DNA of 64,000 nt from Brucella pseudogrignonensis (GCF_032190615.1 NZ_JAVLAT010000003.1:463450-527449); one strand, 5' to 3'; counted from the first letter of the stretch, positions 1-8,267 are shown. Notes: generated by a model from the letters alone, not told the origin. A program made the numbers and translations.

Positions 1-259
1 TTTTTCGGGCAATTTCATTCAGGCGTCCATGCCCATTGGCATGAATGCCTAAAATCGCAACGATAAGCTCAGGTCGCTCCGAGACATTAACAACGCCCGC
101 TATCCGGAATAGTTTATTTTCGATCAGGTTTTTGAGGCGCGCACGGATGGTTGGCGGGCTAAGCTCCAGACGTTCAGCAATCTGATTGGCGCCATCGCGT
201 GCATCATCTGACAGAAGCTTAACAAGCTTCCGATCAATTTTATCTAAAAGTGCACGCAT
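1..259 (-). CDS. Lrp/AsnC-family transcriptional regulator, N-terminal part
   Basis: I translated the minus strand from an ATG at 257-259, preceded by an AAGGGG ribosome-binding site. The 86 visible residues begin MRALLDKIDRKLVKLLSDDA and continue with the winged-helix pattern of Lrp/AsnC regulators (recognition segment LSPPTIRARLKNLIE at about residues 33-47), then the start of the ligand-binding RAM domain (residues 60 on). The gene runs off the left window edge. Such proteins respond to amino acids or related ligands and often control a neighbouring gene; the divergent neighbour here has been replaced by insertion-sequence material, so the target cannot be inferred. Confidence 0.8.
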   Translation of the reverse strand, partial: MRALLDKIDRKLVKLLSDDARDGANQIAERLELSPPTIRARLKNLIENKLFRIAGVVNVSERPELIVAILGIHANGHGRLNEIARK

Positions 260-591
260 TTTGTTGCCCCTTATTATTATTATGAATCATTGATATTTCA
301 ATATTGCGCATCTCGTCAACTTAAATTTTGCATTTGGAAAAAATGAAGGAAAATTATTTCTATTTGATGGCTTTATGGTTCTTTAGATTGACTTTTAGCA
401 AAACGACCATAAGTTTTTAGAATAAGCGAATGCACACGCTGGAGATAGCGCATCCTTGTGCGCAATGGATTTAGTTGAACTGTTTCGAGGCGTTTTTTAC
501 GTCAAATGGGCGAATTGTAGAGCGTGGGGTCTTTTTGTTTGAGGTACCAAACTAGCGTCTGGCGGACAAAGGATACTCGATGGTTACGAAG
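260..591. other. Intergenic, no gene seen
   Basis: AT-rich stretch between the Lrp-type gene and the IS6 element. It presumably holds the promoter of the Lrp-type gene on the minus strand. I see no convincing open reading frame, terminator or repeat in it. Confidence 0.5.
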
Positions 592-1407
592 GGCACTGTT
601 ACGTTAACCTGAGCAAGTCCGCAATTTTGTCTATGACGCTGAAATTATGCAGCTTTCAGGCATGCGATTTCACGCCACATGTTTGTGGCGGTCTGACGCA
701 GCTCGCGATGGTCTGCTGAGGAGAGAAGGTTGCGGGGAAAGTAGTGGAGATTGTAGACCGGGTCGTGAATGGATGTGAAGCGTTGCACGTGTCGCGCTGA
801 TTTAAAGCGCTTCATGACCCGCTCTCGTCGTGGGATGGGCTGGTGCGAATTCTCAGCGCGGTTGTTCAAGCCTTTGTGCTGACGATGCTCGCAAACGCTC
901 ATCCCCAGTTCTCGTTTGGCAGCACCATAAGATCTCAGCTTATCGCTGACCATGACGCGGGCTGAACAGCCCTGGCCGCGTAGAAGTTTACGCATGAAAC
1001 GCTTGGCGGCCTTGGTGTTACGGCGCTTCTGAACAAGAACATCGAGTACAAAGCCATCCTGATCAACGGCGCGCCACAGAAAATGCTTCTCACCCTTGAT
1101 CGTGATGACCATTTCATCAAGGTGCCATTTATCATCAAGACGTGGGGTACGGCGACGGATCGTATTGGCATATTCACGTCCAAACTTCTCCGCCCATTCA
1201 TGCGCCGTCTTGTGGGTGACGATGATCCCACGGTAAGCCAGCATATCTTCGACCATGCGAAAGCTAAGAGGAAAGCGATAATACAGCCATACCGCCTCCG
1301 CGATAATCTCAGCAGGGAAACGATGGCGGTGATAAAGTGAGGAACGAGTTTCGATCATGGCCTATTTTCGCAGCTTATGCTTGCGCCAGAGTTAAGGTAA
1401 CTGTGCC
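592..1407 (-). mobile_element. IS6-family insertion sequence, copy 1
   Basis: 816 bp bounded by inverted repeats: GGCACTGTTACGTTAAC at the left end and GGCACAGTTACCTTAAC read inward from the right end. It carries one transposase gene. The flanking octamers (TTACGAAG and AGATCGAC) differ, so there is no target duplication, as expected if this copy arose by recombination or by adjacent deletion. Its right end cuts repA. Related copies lie at 37070, 47737, 51581 and 62614, with a fragment at 55575. Confidence 0.9.
645..1358 (-). CDS. IS6-family DDE transposase
   Basis: 237 residues, full length for the family. The catalytic triad is visible as D81 (KWHLDEMVITI), D139 (VMVSDKLRSYG) and E169 (NNRAENSHQPI), after an N-terminal helix-turn-helix region (about residues 12-60). 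IS6 transposases act replicatively and form cointegrates, so pairs of copies can mobilise or delete the DNA between them. No frameshift or stop is seen, so this copy looks functional, unlike those at 37119 and 62667. Confidence 0.93.
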   Translation of the reverse strand: MIETRSSLYHRHRFPAEIIAEAVWLYYRFPLSFRMVEDMLAYRGIIVTHKTAHEWAEKFGREYANTIRRRTPRLDDKWHLDEMVITIKGEKHFLWRAVDQDGFVLDVLVQKRRNTKAAKRFMRKLLRGQGCSARVMVSDKLRSYGAAKRELGMSVCEHRQHKGLNNRAENSHQPIPRRERVMKRFKSARHVQRFTSIHDPVYNLHYFPRNLLSSADHRELRQTATNMWREIACLKAA

Positions 1408-1871
1408 AGATCGACTGCCAAGACGCGATACCCCTGCAAAGCCAAATACTGTGCTAGGTAAATGGTAGTTGTGGTCTTGGCGCTGCCGCCTTTGAAGTTT
1501 GAAACCGCTATCGTTTGCAATTTCTCGCCCGGTCGTCGCCGAGGAAGATAATTCAAAGCGTCCTTCGGTTTGGCATTCGCCATATACTCACGTAATTCAT
1601 TTACCTGCGCGAGCGTGTATGATCTGCGTCCAGAAGCGGATTGGTCAGGAGCCGGCCCTCGTCCTTCATTTGATAATGTGCGAAGAAAGCCATCTGATAC
1701 GCCGACAAGCTGCGCTGCTTCTCCGGATGTGAAAGTCCTGAGTAGCTTTTCTGCTGTCGGCGGGAACAATTTTTCCCGCAGCAATTGTAGCTGCTTAGAA
1801 AGCTGTTTGGCATGCCGCTGAATACGCGCATCTGACGAAAGTTGCGCAAAAGCGCTTTTGTCTTGTAGCAT
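1408..1871 (-). pseudogene. repA: RepA (ParA-type partition ATPase of a repABC replicon), 5' part only
   Basis: The start is the ATG at 1871, chosen because AGGAGT precedes it by a normal distance; a longer upstream frame exists but lacks a site. About 155 residues remain of a family usually near 400. Visible are a MerR-like DNA-binding region (residues 45-95) and the ATPase P-loop NFKGGSAKTTT at 125-135, followed by GYRVLAVDL, where the family continues into DPQASLS. The reading frame is cut exactly at the IS6 right end. The rest of repA, and repB and repC, are absent from this side. The remnant says that this DNA once belonged to, or recombined with, a repABC plasmid or chromid; it cannot now support partition. 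Confidence 0.85.
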
Positions 1872-1991
1872 CGAATAACTCCTGTCGATGCGCTTTATAA
1901 GCAGAAAATGTGAAAAATCCGTATCTAAAATTACACGATTCGTAAACCATGGCAAATCGTATGATTTTCAATCGCTTACGAAGAAAAAGAC

Positions 1992-2054
1992 CCAGAGTTG
2001 GCCATGGCCAACTCTGGCTTTCGAGCGAACGTAGAAAAGTTGGCCATGGTCAAC
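1992..2054. promoter_or_regulatory. Two parS-like palindromes upstream of repA
   Basis: The first is a perfect 26-bp palindrome at 1992-2017 with core GTTGGCCATGGCCAAC. The second, at 2039-2054, reads GTTGGCCATGGTCAAC (one mismatch). Their centres are 42 bp apart, four helical turns. RepABC centromeres are 16-bp palindromes of the form GTT-N10-AAC, usually with GC at the centre; these have AT. The position just upstream of repA is one of the known parS positions. Binding by a RepB protein is inferred. Confidence 0.7.
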
Positions 2055-2084
2055 ATCAATGTAATCGCTGGTATGTCGCCTTGT

Positions 2085-2363
2085 TCACATGCTGGTAAAA
2101 TCTGGTCCGAAGTCGCCTTGGCCTGTTGTTTCAACCCTCTGCTCTTGACGTATAGTCAATAATCTCCTGCGTGAGTTTCCATTGTCCGATTCCCATTCGT
2201 GTTGATTGTAAACACTCACGCGCTGGACAGTCCGGCAGAAAGAGACAAAACGGCTCCAATTCGCGCCAATAAAAGTAGCGCAACTTGCGAGGCCCAGCGC
2301 ACCCGACATGGAAAGCTTTTGGATCACCTTGGCTTCCGCAATGGGAAGCCGTTCAGCGCTCAT
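2085..2363 (-). pseudogene. Unrecognised ORF translationally coupled to arsH, probably truncated
   Basis: The ATG (2361-2363) overlaps the arsH stop as ATGA, the same coupling seen through the ars operon, so the first 35 or so residues ([20 protein letters not shown], then a hydrophobic AxGLASCATFIG stretch) may be the start of a real downstream membrane-protein gene. From about residue 37 the translation (SRFVSFCRTVQR onward) no longer looks like a natural protein, suggesting truncation or decay near 2250. I do not recognise a family. The remainder up to the parS-like sites shows nothing else. Confidence 0.3.
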
Positions 2364-3085
2364 ATTGATTTCAACGAAACACGCTTTTCGAGTTTGGCGG
2401 CTTCTTCCTTGCGCTCGCTATAACGGTCTGTGAGATGATCCGAGATGCCACGCGTCAGAAGGGTAAACTTCATTAGTTCTTCCATCACATCGACCACGCG
2501 ATCATAAAATGATGAGGGTTTCATCCGTCCAGTGTCGTCAAATTCCTGCCATGCCTTTGCGACGGATGACTGGTTTGGAATGGTGATCATTCGCATCCAG
2601 CGCCCAAGAATGCGCATCTGATTGACGGCGTTGAAGCTCTGCGATCCGCCTGAAACTTGCATCAAAGCCAAAGTTCGGCCTTGCGTCGGACGAATTGCTC
2701 CACCCGGCAATGGGATCCAGTCGATCTGCGATTTCATGACAGCGCTCATGGCTCCATGACGTTCTGGACTGGTCCAGACTTGCCCTTCTGACCAAAGCAT
2801 TGCCTCGCGCAATTCCTGAACCTTCGGATGCTCTGCTGAACCGTCGTCTGGCAAAGGAAGACCATTGGCATGAAAGATACGCGTTTCAGCGCCCATCGCA
2901 TCCAGAAGGCGCTGCGCTTCCAGCGTCAAAAACCGACTATAGGAACGGTCACGAAGTGAGCCATAGAGCAAAAGGATACGAGGCTTATGCTTTGGAAAGT
3001 CGGCGCGTAATGCATCCAGATCAGGCAATGCGAAGGAATTCTGATCGAGGTTCGGCAGGTCCATGTCAGCGCGACTTTCTTTCAT
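2360..3085 (-). CDS. arsH: ArsH-type NADPH-dependent FMN reductase / organoarsenical oxidase
   Basis: About 241 residues from the ATG at 3085, overlapping the end of arsC by 20 bp; an in-frame ATG at 3064, just after the arsC stop, is an alternative. The flavodoxin-like FMN-binding loop is seen as [14 protein letters not shown], followed by the ArsH-specific [21 protein letters not shown]. ArsH uses NADPH and FMN to oxidise trivalent organoarsenicals such as methylarsenite to the less toxic pentavalent forms, and acts in the cytoplasm. It is the fifth gene of the ars operon. Family assignment is firm; substrate is by family knowledge. Confidence 0.93.
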   Translation of the reverse strand: MKESRADMDLPNLDQNSFALPDLDALRADFPKHKPRILLLYGSLRDRSYSRFLTLEAQRLLDAMGAETRIFHANGLPLPDDGSAEHPKVQELREAMLWSEGQVWTSPERHGAMSAVMKSQIDWIPLPGGAIRPTQGRTLALMQVSGGSQSFNAVNQMRILGRWMRMITIPNQSSVAKAWQEFDDTGRMKPSSFYDRVVDVMEELMKFTLLTRGISDHLTDRYSERKEEAAKLEKRVSLKSI

Positions 3086-3479
3086 AGGTGATGACTTCTC
3101 CGTCCTCTTTGGTGAATGACGACGCCGGATTTTCCAGAATGTCGAGAACCAGTTCTGACGGACGGCACAGTTTGGTGCCAAGCGACGTTTCCACGATTGG
3201 ACGATTAATCAGGATAGGATGCGCCTTCATGAAGTCGACCAGTTCATCATCGGTCCATTTGGGATCGGACAATCCCAATTCGGCATATGGTGTGCCTTTC
3301 TCGCGAAGGAGTTGGCGAGGCGTCATCTGCATTGCAGTGAGCAGTTCGACCAGTCGTTCTCGCGGCGGCGGATTTTGTACATATTCAATGACGACAGGCT
3401 CTTCGCCGCTGGCACGGATCAAGGCCAATGTGTTGCGAGAGGTGCCACAGTTCGGATTGTGATAGATCGTAACTGACAT
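3066..3479 (-). CDS. arsC: Glutaredoxin-linked arsenate reductase
   Basis: 137 residues from the ATG at 3479; the start shares one base with the acr3 stop (TGATG), so translation is coupled. The catalytic cysteine is in [12 protein letters not shown] near the N terminus and the conserved RPIVET arginine motif lies near residue 93. It reduces arsenate to arsenite, which the neighbouring Acr3 pump exports. The operon holds a second, unrelated arsenate reductase (4537-5064) that uses a different thiol chemistry. Confidence 0.93.
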   Translation of the reverse strand: MSVTIYHNPNCGTSRNTLALIRASGEEPVVIEYVQNPPPRERLVELLTAMQMTPRQLLREKGTPYAELGLSDPKWTDDELVDFMKAHPILINRPIVETSLGTKLCRPSELVLDILENPASSFTKEDGEVITYERKSR

Positions 3480-4537
3480 CAGAGTTTTCCTGTTTCGGTG
3501 ACTGGCTTTTGATTGGCACCGCGTTCGTACCAATCCTTTGAGCGGTTCACGATCCAGACGACAGAGAGCATGACGGGCACTTCAACAAGAACGCCAACCA
3601 CTGTTGCGAGCGCCGCACCAGATGAGAAGCCGAAAAGGCTGATTGCGGCTGCTACTGCCAGCTCGAAGAAGTTGGATGCGCCAATCAACGCCGAGGGACC
3701 GGCGACGCAATGTTGCTCGCCAGTAATGCGATTCAACAGATAAGCCAGGCCAGAGTTGAAATAGACCTGGATGAGGATCGGGACGGCCAGCATCGCAATG
3801 ATCATGGGCTGTGCGATGATCTGCTCTCCTTGAAACCCGAATAGCAGAACGAGTGTTGCCAAAAGCGCAATCAGGGACAGCGGCTGTAGCGTTCTGAGCA
3901 TTGCATCGAAAGCTCGTTCTCCACCGCTGGCGAGAATGCTTCTGCGCAGGATTTGCGCGATAATCACTGGAATGACGATATAGAGGACAACCGACAAAAC
4001 GAGCGTGGCCCACGGGACAGTAATTGCCGACAGTCCAAGCAGTAGCCCGACGATAGGGGCAAATGCCACAACCATGATCGCATCGTTCAGTGCGACCTGC
4101 GACAGCGTGAAATGCGGCTCGCCCTTGGTCAGGTTGGACCAGACAAACACCATTGCCGTGCAAGGGGCGGCCGCCAGAATAATCAGCCCCGCAATGTAGG
4201 AATCGATCTGGTCTGCAGGTAGATAAGGGCGAAACAACCAGCCGATAAATAGCCAACCGAGAAGCGCCATCGAGAATGGTTTGACGGCCCAATTGATAAA
4301 GAGCGTGACGCCAATGCCGCGCCAGTGCTCAGTGACCTGTCTCAATGCGCTGAAATCGATTTTCAGCAACATAGGGATGATCATGAGCCAAATGAGAATG
4401 GCGACTGGAATGTTGACCCTGGCGACTTCAGCAGATCCGATTGCATGGAATACTGTCGGAAAGAAGTGGCCCAGAGCTACGCCTGCGACAATGCAAAGAG
4501 CCACCCAGACAGTCAGATATCGTTCGAATGTGGACAT
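3479..4537 (-). CDS. acr3: Acr3-family arsenite efflux permease
   Basis: 352 residues with about ten hydrophobic segments, the usual size and topology for Acr3 carriers of the inner membrane. The conserved cysteine segment AAPCTAMVFVWS of transmembrane helix 4 is present and is essential for arsenite transport in the family. The start codon overlaps the stop of the upstream phosphatase-type reductase (TGATG) and the stop overlaps arsC in the same way. It exports arsenite, probably by proton antiport. Confidence 0.94.
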   Translation of the reverse strand: MSTFERYLTVWVALCIVAGVALGHFFPTVFHAIGSAEVARVNIPVAILIWLMIIPMLLKIDFSALRQVTEHWRGIGVTLFINWAVKPFSMALLGWLFIGWLFRPYLPADQIDSYIAGLIILAAAPCTAMVFVWSNLTKGEPHFTLSQVALNDAIMVVAFAPIVGLLLGLSAITVPWATLVLSVVLYIVIPVIIAQILRRSILASGGERAFDAMLRTLQPLSLIALLATLVLLFGFQGEQIIAQPMIIAMLAVPILIQVYFNSGLAYLLNRITGEQHCVAGPSALIGASNFFELAVAAAISLFGFSSGAALATVVGVLVEVPVMLSVVWIVNRSKDWYERGANQKPVTETGKL

Positions 4538-5064
4538 CAGTTATTCTCCACATTTGTCTGTGTGCTACCTTCCATGGTGCCGATTTCTTTCAGATGATTT
4601 TGAAGCGCCATACGGTCTATCGTGGCGTGGGGAAGGCTCAGGAATGCTGATATTCGGTTCTTCAGAAAACGGGCCGCCTGCGCAAAGGCGCGCTGTTTTT
4701 CTGCTTCATTTCCTTCGACGGCGGCAGGGTCCTCGATGCCCCAATGGGCTGTCATAGGATGGCCAATCCAGACGGGGCAGGCTTCTCCCGCAGCGTTGTC
4801 GCAAACCGTGAAAATGAAATCCATCTGAGGGGCGTCGCTAACTGAAAACACGTCCCAGCTTTTTGAGCTCAGGTTCTCGGTGGAATAGCCGAGAGCGTCC
4901 AGTTCCTTGATTGCGAGAGAATGAACGCCGCCTTTGGGCCGACTACCAGCCGAATAGGCGTGAAAACGACCTTCGCCGTCCTTGTTCAGAATTGCTTCGC
5001 CCAAAATTGAGCGTGCGGAATTGCCCGTGCACAGGAAGAGCACGTTGTAGACTCGATCCGTCAT
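4537..5064 (-). CDS. Low-molecular-weight phosphatase-type arsenate reductase
   Basis: 175 residues. The phosphatase P-loop CTGNSARS (C-X5-R-S) stands at residues 12-19 and the general acid region WGIEDPA follows near residue 107. This is the thioredoxin/mycothiol-type class of arsenate reductase, unrelated in fold to the ArsC at 3066-3479. It is the first structural gene after arsR (43-bp gap). Such proteins are often also called ArsC; I leave the symbol empty to avoid confusion. Arsenate as substrate is inferred from context. Confidence 0.9.
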   Translation of the reverse strand: MTDRVYNVLFLCTGNSARSILGEAILNKDGEGRFHAYSAGSRPKGGVHSLAIKELDALGYSTENLSSKSWDVFSVSDAPQMDFIFTVCDNAAGEACPVWIGHPMTAHWGIEDPAAVEGNEAEKQRAFAQAARFLKNRISAFLSLPHATIDRMALQNHLKEIGTMEGSTQTNVENN

Positions 5065-5107
5065 TTTATCAGTCCGTTTGTGTAAGGCCGAATTCAGCGG
5101 CCCTTTG

Positions 5108-5461
5108 TTACTGGGCGACCGTCTTCGATTCGCAACAGGGTGTCAGGCTTTTCATAAGAGGGGCGCAGAGCTCGGCACTGCCGCCACAGCAGTCCTTGAT
5201 CATGAAAAGGGTCAGTTCTCTAAATCGGTCGAGATCAGCGCGATAGATGATCGAGCGGCTCTGACGTTCGCCCTTCACAAGTCCGGCACGAGACAATGTC
5301 GCCAGATGCGCGGACATTGTGTTTTGCGGAACATCCAGAATGCGCGCCAGTTCGCCTGCCGGAACACCGTCAGGTTCATGCGTCACCAGCAGACGGAATG
5401 TATCGAGCCGTGTCGATTGAGCGAGGGCGGCCAACGCCGTAATTGCAGCTTCGTTTTCCAT
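5108..5461 (-). CDS. arsR: ArsR-family arsenite-responsive repressor
   Basis: 117 residues with a winged helix: the recognition region PAGELARILDVPQNTMSAHL spans about 34-53. The classical ELCV(C/G)DL cysteines in the DNA-binding helix are absent. Instead cysteines cluster at the C terminus: C91, C92, C99 (DCCGGSAELC) and C109, C110. This matches the C-terminal sensor arrangement known from Acidithiobacillus-type ArsR, where a CC-Xn-C set binds As(III). It heads the operon and should be released from DNA by arsenite. No Shine-Dalgarno is visible: the operator runs to the start codon, so the transcript may be leaderless or weakly translated. Confidence 0.93.
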   Translation of the reverse strand: MENEAAITALAALAQSTRLDTFRLLVTHEPDGVPAGELARILDVPQNTMSAHLATLSRAGLVKGERQSRSIIYRADLDRFRELTLFMIKDCCGGSAELCAPLMKSLTPCCESKTVAQ

Positions 5462-5482
5462 ATATCCAGAATAACGGATATA
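5461..5482 (-). promoter_or_regulatory. Probable ArsR operator touching the arsR start codon
   Basis: Inverted repeat TATATCC (5461-5467) and GGATATA (5476-5482) with an 8-bp spacer, perfect over both 7-bp arms. Its first base is also the first base of the arsR ATG on the minus strand. The position fits repressor binding over the transcription and translation start. ArsR binding is inferred. Confidence 0.65.
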
Positions 5483-5773
5483 AAGGGCTTGTCAATGGTC
5501 GTGGATAGAGGGAACTGAAAACAGTTGGCCCTATTAAGAAAGAAGGCGTCTCGGTGCAAAATGAGATCGAGCAAGGATCCTGTGAATCAAATTCATATGT
5601 GCTCAAAATAAGAAGCAGCCATTTGCATAACCGAGTTTTCAACACGAGACTTGCATATCTAAATTATCTTTTGGTGGACTGTAGTGCACATGTGAAGCTA
5701 TGTTTTGGATAATACTTAATATCGTTGGATTTGAAATAACTCACTGTCTGATTAGTGACCTGAAAGGAAAAAC
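5483..5773. other. Intergenic between divergent arsR and crcB
   Basis: Holds the promoters of two divergent operons. The sequence upstream of crcB was checked for the fluoride riboswitch; its conserved GATGG and paired loop elements are not evident. An AAAGGA ribosome-binding site precedes the crcB ATG. Confidence 0.5.
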
Positions 5774-6163
5774 ATGCAGGCGTTAGATGTTTTCTGGGTA
5801 GGAATGGGCGGTGGAGCGGGTTCTCTACTTCGATGGTGGATAGGACGGTTAGTGGGAGAGAAGTATTCAGGAAATTTTCCCCTAGCGACGTTTTTAATTA
5901 ATATCTCAGGTGCTTTCGTAATTGGTTTTTTGTCCATATCTTTTGGTGTTGAGTGGCACGACCGTTTCGGCGATTTCCTCACTGCGGGCATATTAACTGG
6001 GGTGCTTGGCGGCTACACCACTTTCAGTTCCATGCAGCTGGATGCGGTTAAACTGGCAAAAAACAGGTATCGAGGCGCTGCAATTATTTATCTGCTTGGA
6101 TCTGTTGTTATCGGTCTGTTGGCAGCAGGACTGGGCGCAAAACTAGCCCATGCAATTGTTTAG
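5774..6163 (+). CDS. crcB: CrcB/Fluc fluoride channel subunit 1
   Basis: 129 residues with four membrane helices. Family marks are GGGAGSLLRWW near the N terminus, the pore asparagine in FLINISGAFVIG, and GGYTTFSSMQLD, which carries the phenylalanine and sodium-site residues. Fluc channels are antiparallel dimers that leak fluoride out of the cytoplasm. The adjacent second crcB gene 9 bp downstream suggests an obligate heterodimer, in which each protein has fixed orientation. RBS AAAGGA is visible. Confidence 0.9.
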   Translation: MQALDVFWVGMGGGAGSLLRWWIGRLVGEKYSGNFPLATFLINISGAFVIGFLSISFGVEWHDRFGDFLTAGILTGVLGGYTTFSSMQLDAVKLAKNRYRGAAIIYLLGSVVIGLLAAGLGAKLAHAIV

Positions 6164-6172
6164 GGGGCCAAA

Positions 6173-6559
6173 ATGATAAACACAATTATTCTTGTTTTTC
6201 TGGGTGGAGCAGTTGGCGCAGTTCTGCGCGAGCTGCTGATGCTCGGCGTTCCCAATCTCGGGGATGGTATCCCATTGTCTATTCTACTTGCTAACATTGT
6301 TGCCTCTTTCTTATTAGGGCTAGCAAGTGGATTGTTTCAAAAAGGTATCCTCAGTGCGGATGTAAACTTATTAATATCGACCGGCGTAATGGGCGGATTA
6401 TCGACTTTCTCCAGCTTTGTCTTTGGAGCCTTTGTCTTGATGTCAGGATCAGTGGAGGGAATGTTTTCAGCTGTAATTTATCTGACAATCAGCATTATTT
6501 TGGGTTACGTTGCGGTACTCGCGGGTCTCCGACTAACTGGCGCCTCAGTCGCGTCATAG
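6173..6559 (+). CDS. crcB: CrcB/Fluc fluoride channel subunit 2
   Basis: 128 residues, four membrane helices, only distantly similar to the preceding subunit. It carries GGAVGAVLRELLM, the pore asparagine in ILLANIVASFLLG, and GGLSTFSSFVFG. Starts 9 bp after crcB1 behind GGGGCC and is clearly cotranscribed. The pair architecture is the one known for heterodimeric fluoride channels, where the two subunits insert in opposite orientation. Confidence 0.9.
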   Translation: MINTIILVFLGGAVGAVLRELLMLGVPNLGDGIPLSILLANIVASFLLGLASGLFQKGILSADVNLLISTGVMGGLSTFSSFVFGAFVLMSGSVEGMFSAVIYLTISIILGYVAVLAGLRLTGASVAS

Positions 6560-6758
6560 ATTGAAATACCTCTGCCTTATTATGCCGATCGTGGCCTCGC
6601 ATGTCGTGTCATAGCCACTCGACTTTGACTTTGATGTATATTTCATCAATCTTGTTGAACTCGTCAATAGCCTCGGGACACGCGGCATAGAGCTCCGCTC
6701 TCTGACGGAAAGCATATCGGGAGACCAAGCCAGGTTATGCATGCGAATTCTAAAGATA

Positions 6759-7211
6759 CTAAGCTTCAGTGCAGGGTTTAGGCTCAAGATCTAGGAGGGT
6801 AAGAATATTGGGCTGGGCTGCGACCAAATCGGCTATGCTATATTTTGACAGCACTCGGAAAAATGCACTCAGCGCCTCGCGGAATACCGTGGAGACTCCA
6901 TATTTGTCGCTGGAAGGGCAGTCGCCATCTCCTTCAAGATGATCCGACAAAACGAAATTTTCTTCTGTGATTCTGACTACCTGAAAAAGAGTTATCTCGT
7001 CTGAAGATTTAGCCAGCCTGATGCCTCCACTCCGCCCCCTGATGGTTTCAACTAAGCCAGCCTGCACGAGGGGTTGAAGAATTTTGAAGAGAAACAGATC
7101 GGAGATTCCATATACGCGTGCGATCTCTGAGACGCGGGAAATCTGCCCCTCATTGGTTGCGCAATACATAAGAAGACGGACTGCATAATTTGATTGCTTT
7201 GTTAAACGCAT
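6759..7211 (-). CDS. Rrf2-family regulator related to RirA, Fe-S ligands mostly lost
   Basis: 150 residues beginning MRLTKQSNYAVRLLMYCATN, which is the N-terminal signature of RirA, the iron-responsive Rrf2 repressor of Hyphomicrobiales. The winged helix (ISDLFLFKILQPLVQAGLVE, about 36-55) is well kept. In RirA three cysteines (near 91, 99 and 105) bind an Fe-S cluster; here only C98 remains, the position six residues later is Y104 and the earlier position is D90/H91. The protein is therefore unlikely to hold the usual cluster and may sense something else or be constitutive. AAGGA precedes the ATG. It converges on crcB2; a link to fluoride is only positional. Confidence 0.8.
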   Translation of the reverse strand: MRLTKQSNYAVRLLMYCATNEGQISRVSEIARVYGISDLFLFKILQPLVQAGLVETIRGRSGGIRLAKSSDEITLFQVVRITEENFVLSDHLEGDGDCPSSDKYGVSTVFREALSAFFRVLSKYSIADLVAAQPNILTLLDLEPKPCTEA

Positions 7212-8061
7212 TGCTTCCTTAGGAATACTTCAGCTTCAAACGGCCCTTAAATGAAGCTTAAGACTAACGTTTGCAAAGCATTGTGTAAATTAGAATTGTT
7301 GGAAAGTGGGGCGAATAACCCGTGCTTTGGCGTTGGTGATAGAAAAGGGAGCAGAAGTTCCGATGTCATCGTGTGGTGCCCGTCCGGATACAGATTTACG
7401 AATTTTCTTACGTCTAGTTTCTTGCCATATTCCCTGTGCGTGCGCCTAAAGCCATAGCCACGGGTCCGATCAACCCCAAGGTTGCGAGTGCCAGCAATGG
7501 CAGATTTCGAGAAACCGCAAATGGCTTCGGAACGGCTGGGAAGGGGGCGGAAGTTGTTGGACTGTTAAGCGCGCCATGCATAACGATCGGGGAGCCGAAA
7601 ATTTGCTGTTAGTGGTCGTTTTAGCTTTTCATCCTGCTAACTACCATAAAGGGATGGCAAACCCACTGACAGGTTTCAGTCTAGCATAAAATAAAACCGA
7701 CCTCCAATATTGAAGACGTTATTTGTATGTTGCGTGTTTTGCGGCAGTTTCGAGATTGGTTTCGATCTTCTTAGGGCTTTCCCAAGCTGCTTATCGTGAC
7801 GCTATCCGTATTTAAGGTCTTGAGAGCGCTTTAGCTCTTATTGCTGGCATCCCGCAGAAAGGTTCTGAGATCGCGTGTGCGGGTGGATATTTGAGGTCTC
7901 GAGTCATCAAGGCGAGGGAAGGGGGCTTTTGGGTGATCGAGATGCTTATGGGGAGCTTGAGAAGTCGGGTTTATCAGTAAATTTGCCGTCGTGTATAGCA
8001 TGCTAACGGCGATCTAAGGTGTAGGTTGATCAACATCACGGGACAAATAATGGGGTAGGCT
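7212..8061. other. Long mostly non-coding stretch
   Basis: 850 bp without a convincing gene. It includes the promoter of the Rrf2-type gene at its left end and one short possible remnant ORF (7414-7581). I see no repeat, terminator or RNA gene that I can defend. Confidence 0.4.
7414..7581 (-). CDS. Possible small membrane-protein remnant
   Basis: A 55-codon frame from ATG at 7581 to TAG at 7414. It contains a proline-rich start and a hydrophobic segment LPLLALATLGLIGPVAMALG that looks like natural membrane-protein sequence. No ribosome-binding site and no family recognised; it may be the tail of a decayed gene. Confidence 0.2.
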   Translation of the reverse strand: MHGALNSPTTSAPFPAVPKPFAVSRNLPLLALATLGLIGPVAMALGARTGNMARN

Positions 8062-8238
8062 ATGTCTGATATTATCAGAACCGAACTCGAACACATCAAA
8101 GCTAAGATTCAAGAAATTAAAACTAAGATTCATGCTCGCTCCGAACAGCCAGATCATGAACGAGAACAAGAAGATGCAGCAATACGTATGCAGCTGAATG
8201 ATATGGTCGGCCAAATTAATGCAATTCTTCCGCATTGA
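8062..8238 (+). CDS. Small coiled-coil hypothetical protein
   Basis: 58 codons from ATG at 8062 to TGA, starting MSDIIRTELEHIKAKIQEIK. Residues 5-50 are strongly charged and amphipathic with heptad-like spacing, so a coiled coil is likely. GGGGTAGG lies just upstream of the ATG. No family recognised. It ends 30 bp before an IS3 remnant. Confidence 0.5.
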   Translation: MSDIIRTELEHIKAKIQEIKTKIHARSEQPDHEREQEDAAIRMQLNDMVGQINAILPH

Positions 8239-8267
8239 AATTGTCGATAATGATGGCGGCTAACCTG

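Noticed and set aside
592..1407. 8-bp target duplication around the first IS6 copy
   Set aside because: The flanking octamers TTACGAAG and AGATCGAC do not match in either orientation.
1992..2054. Origin of replication
   Set aside because: RepABC origins lie within repC, which is absent; the palindromes fit centromere sites instead.
5640..5773. Fluoride riboswitch upstream of crcB
   Set aside because: The conserved GATGG and the paired 3' CTGAT-g-c-CTAC elements could not be placed; only a partial CTGATTAG is present.
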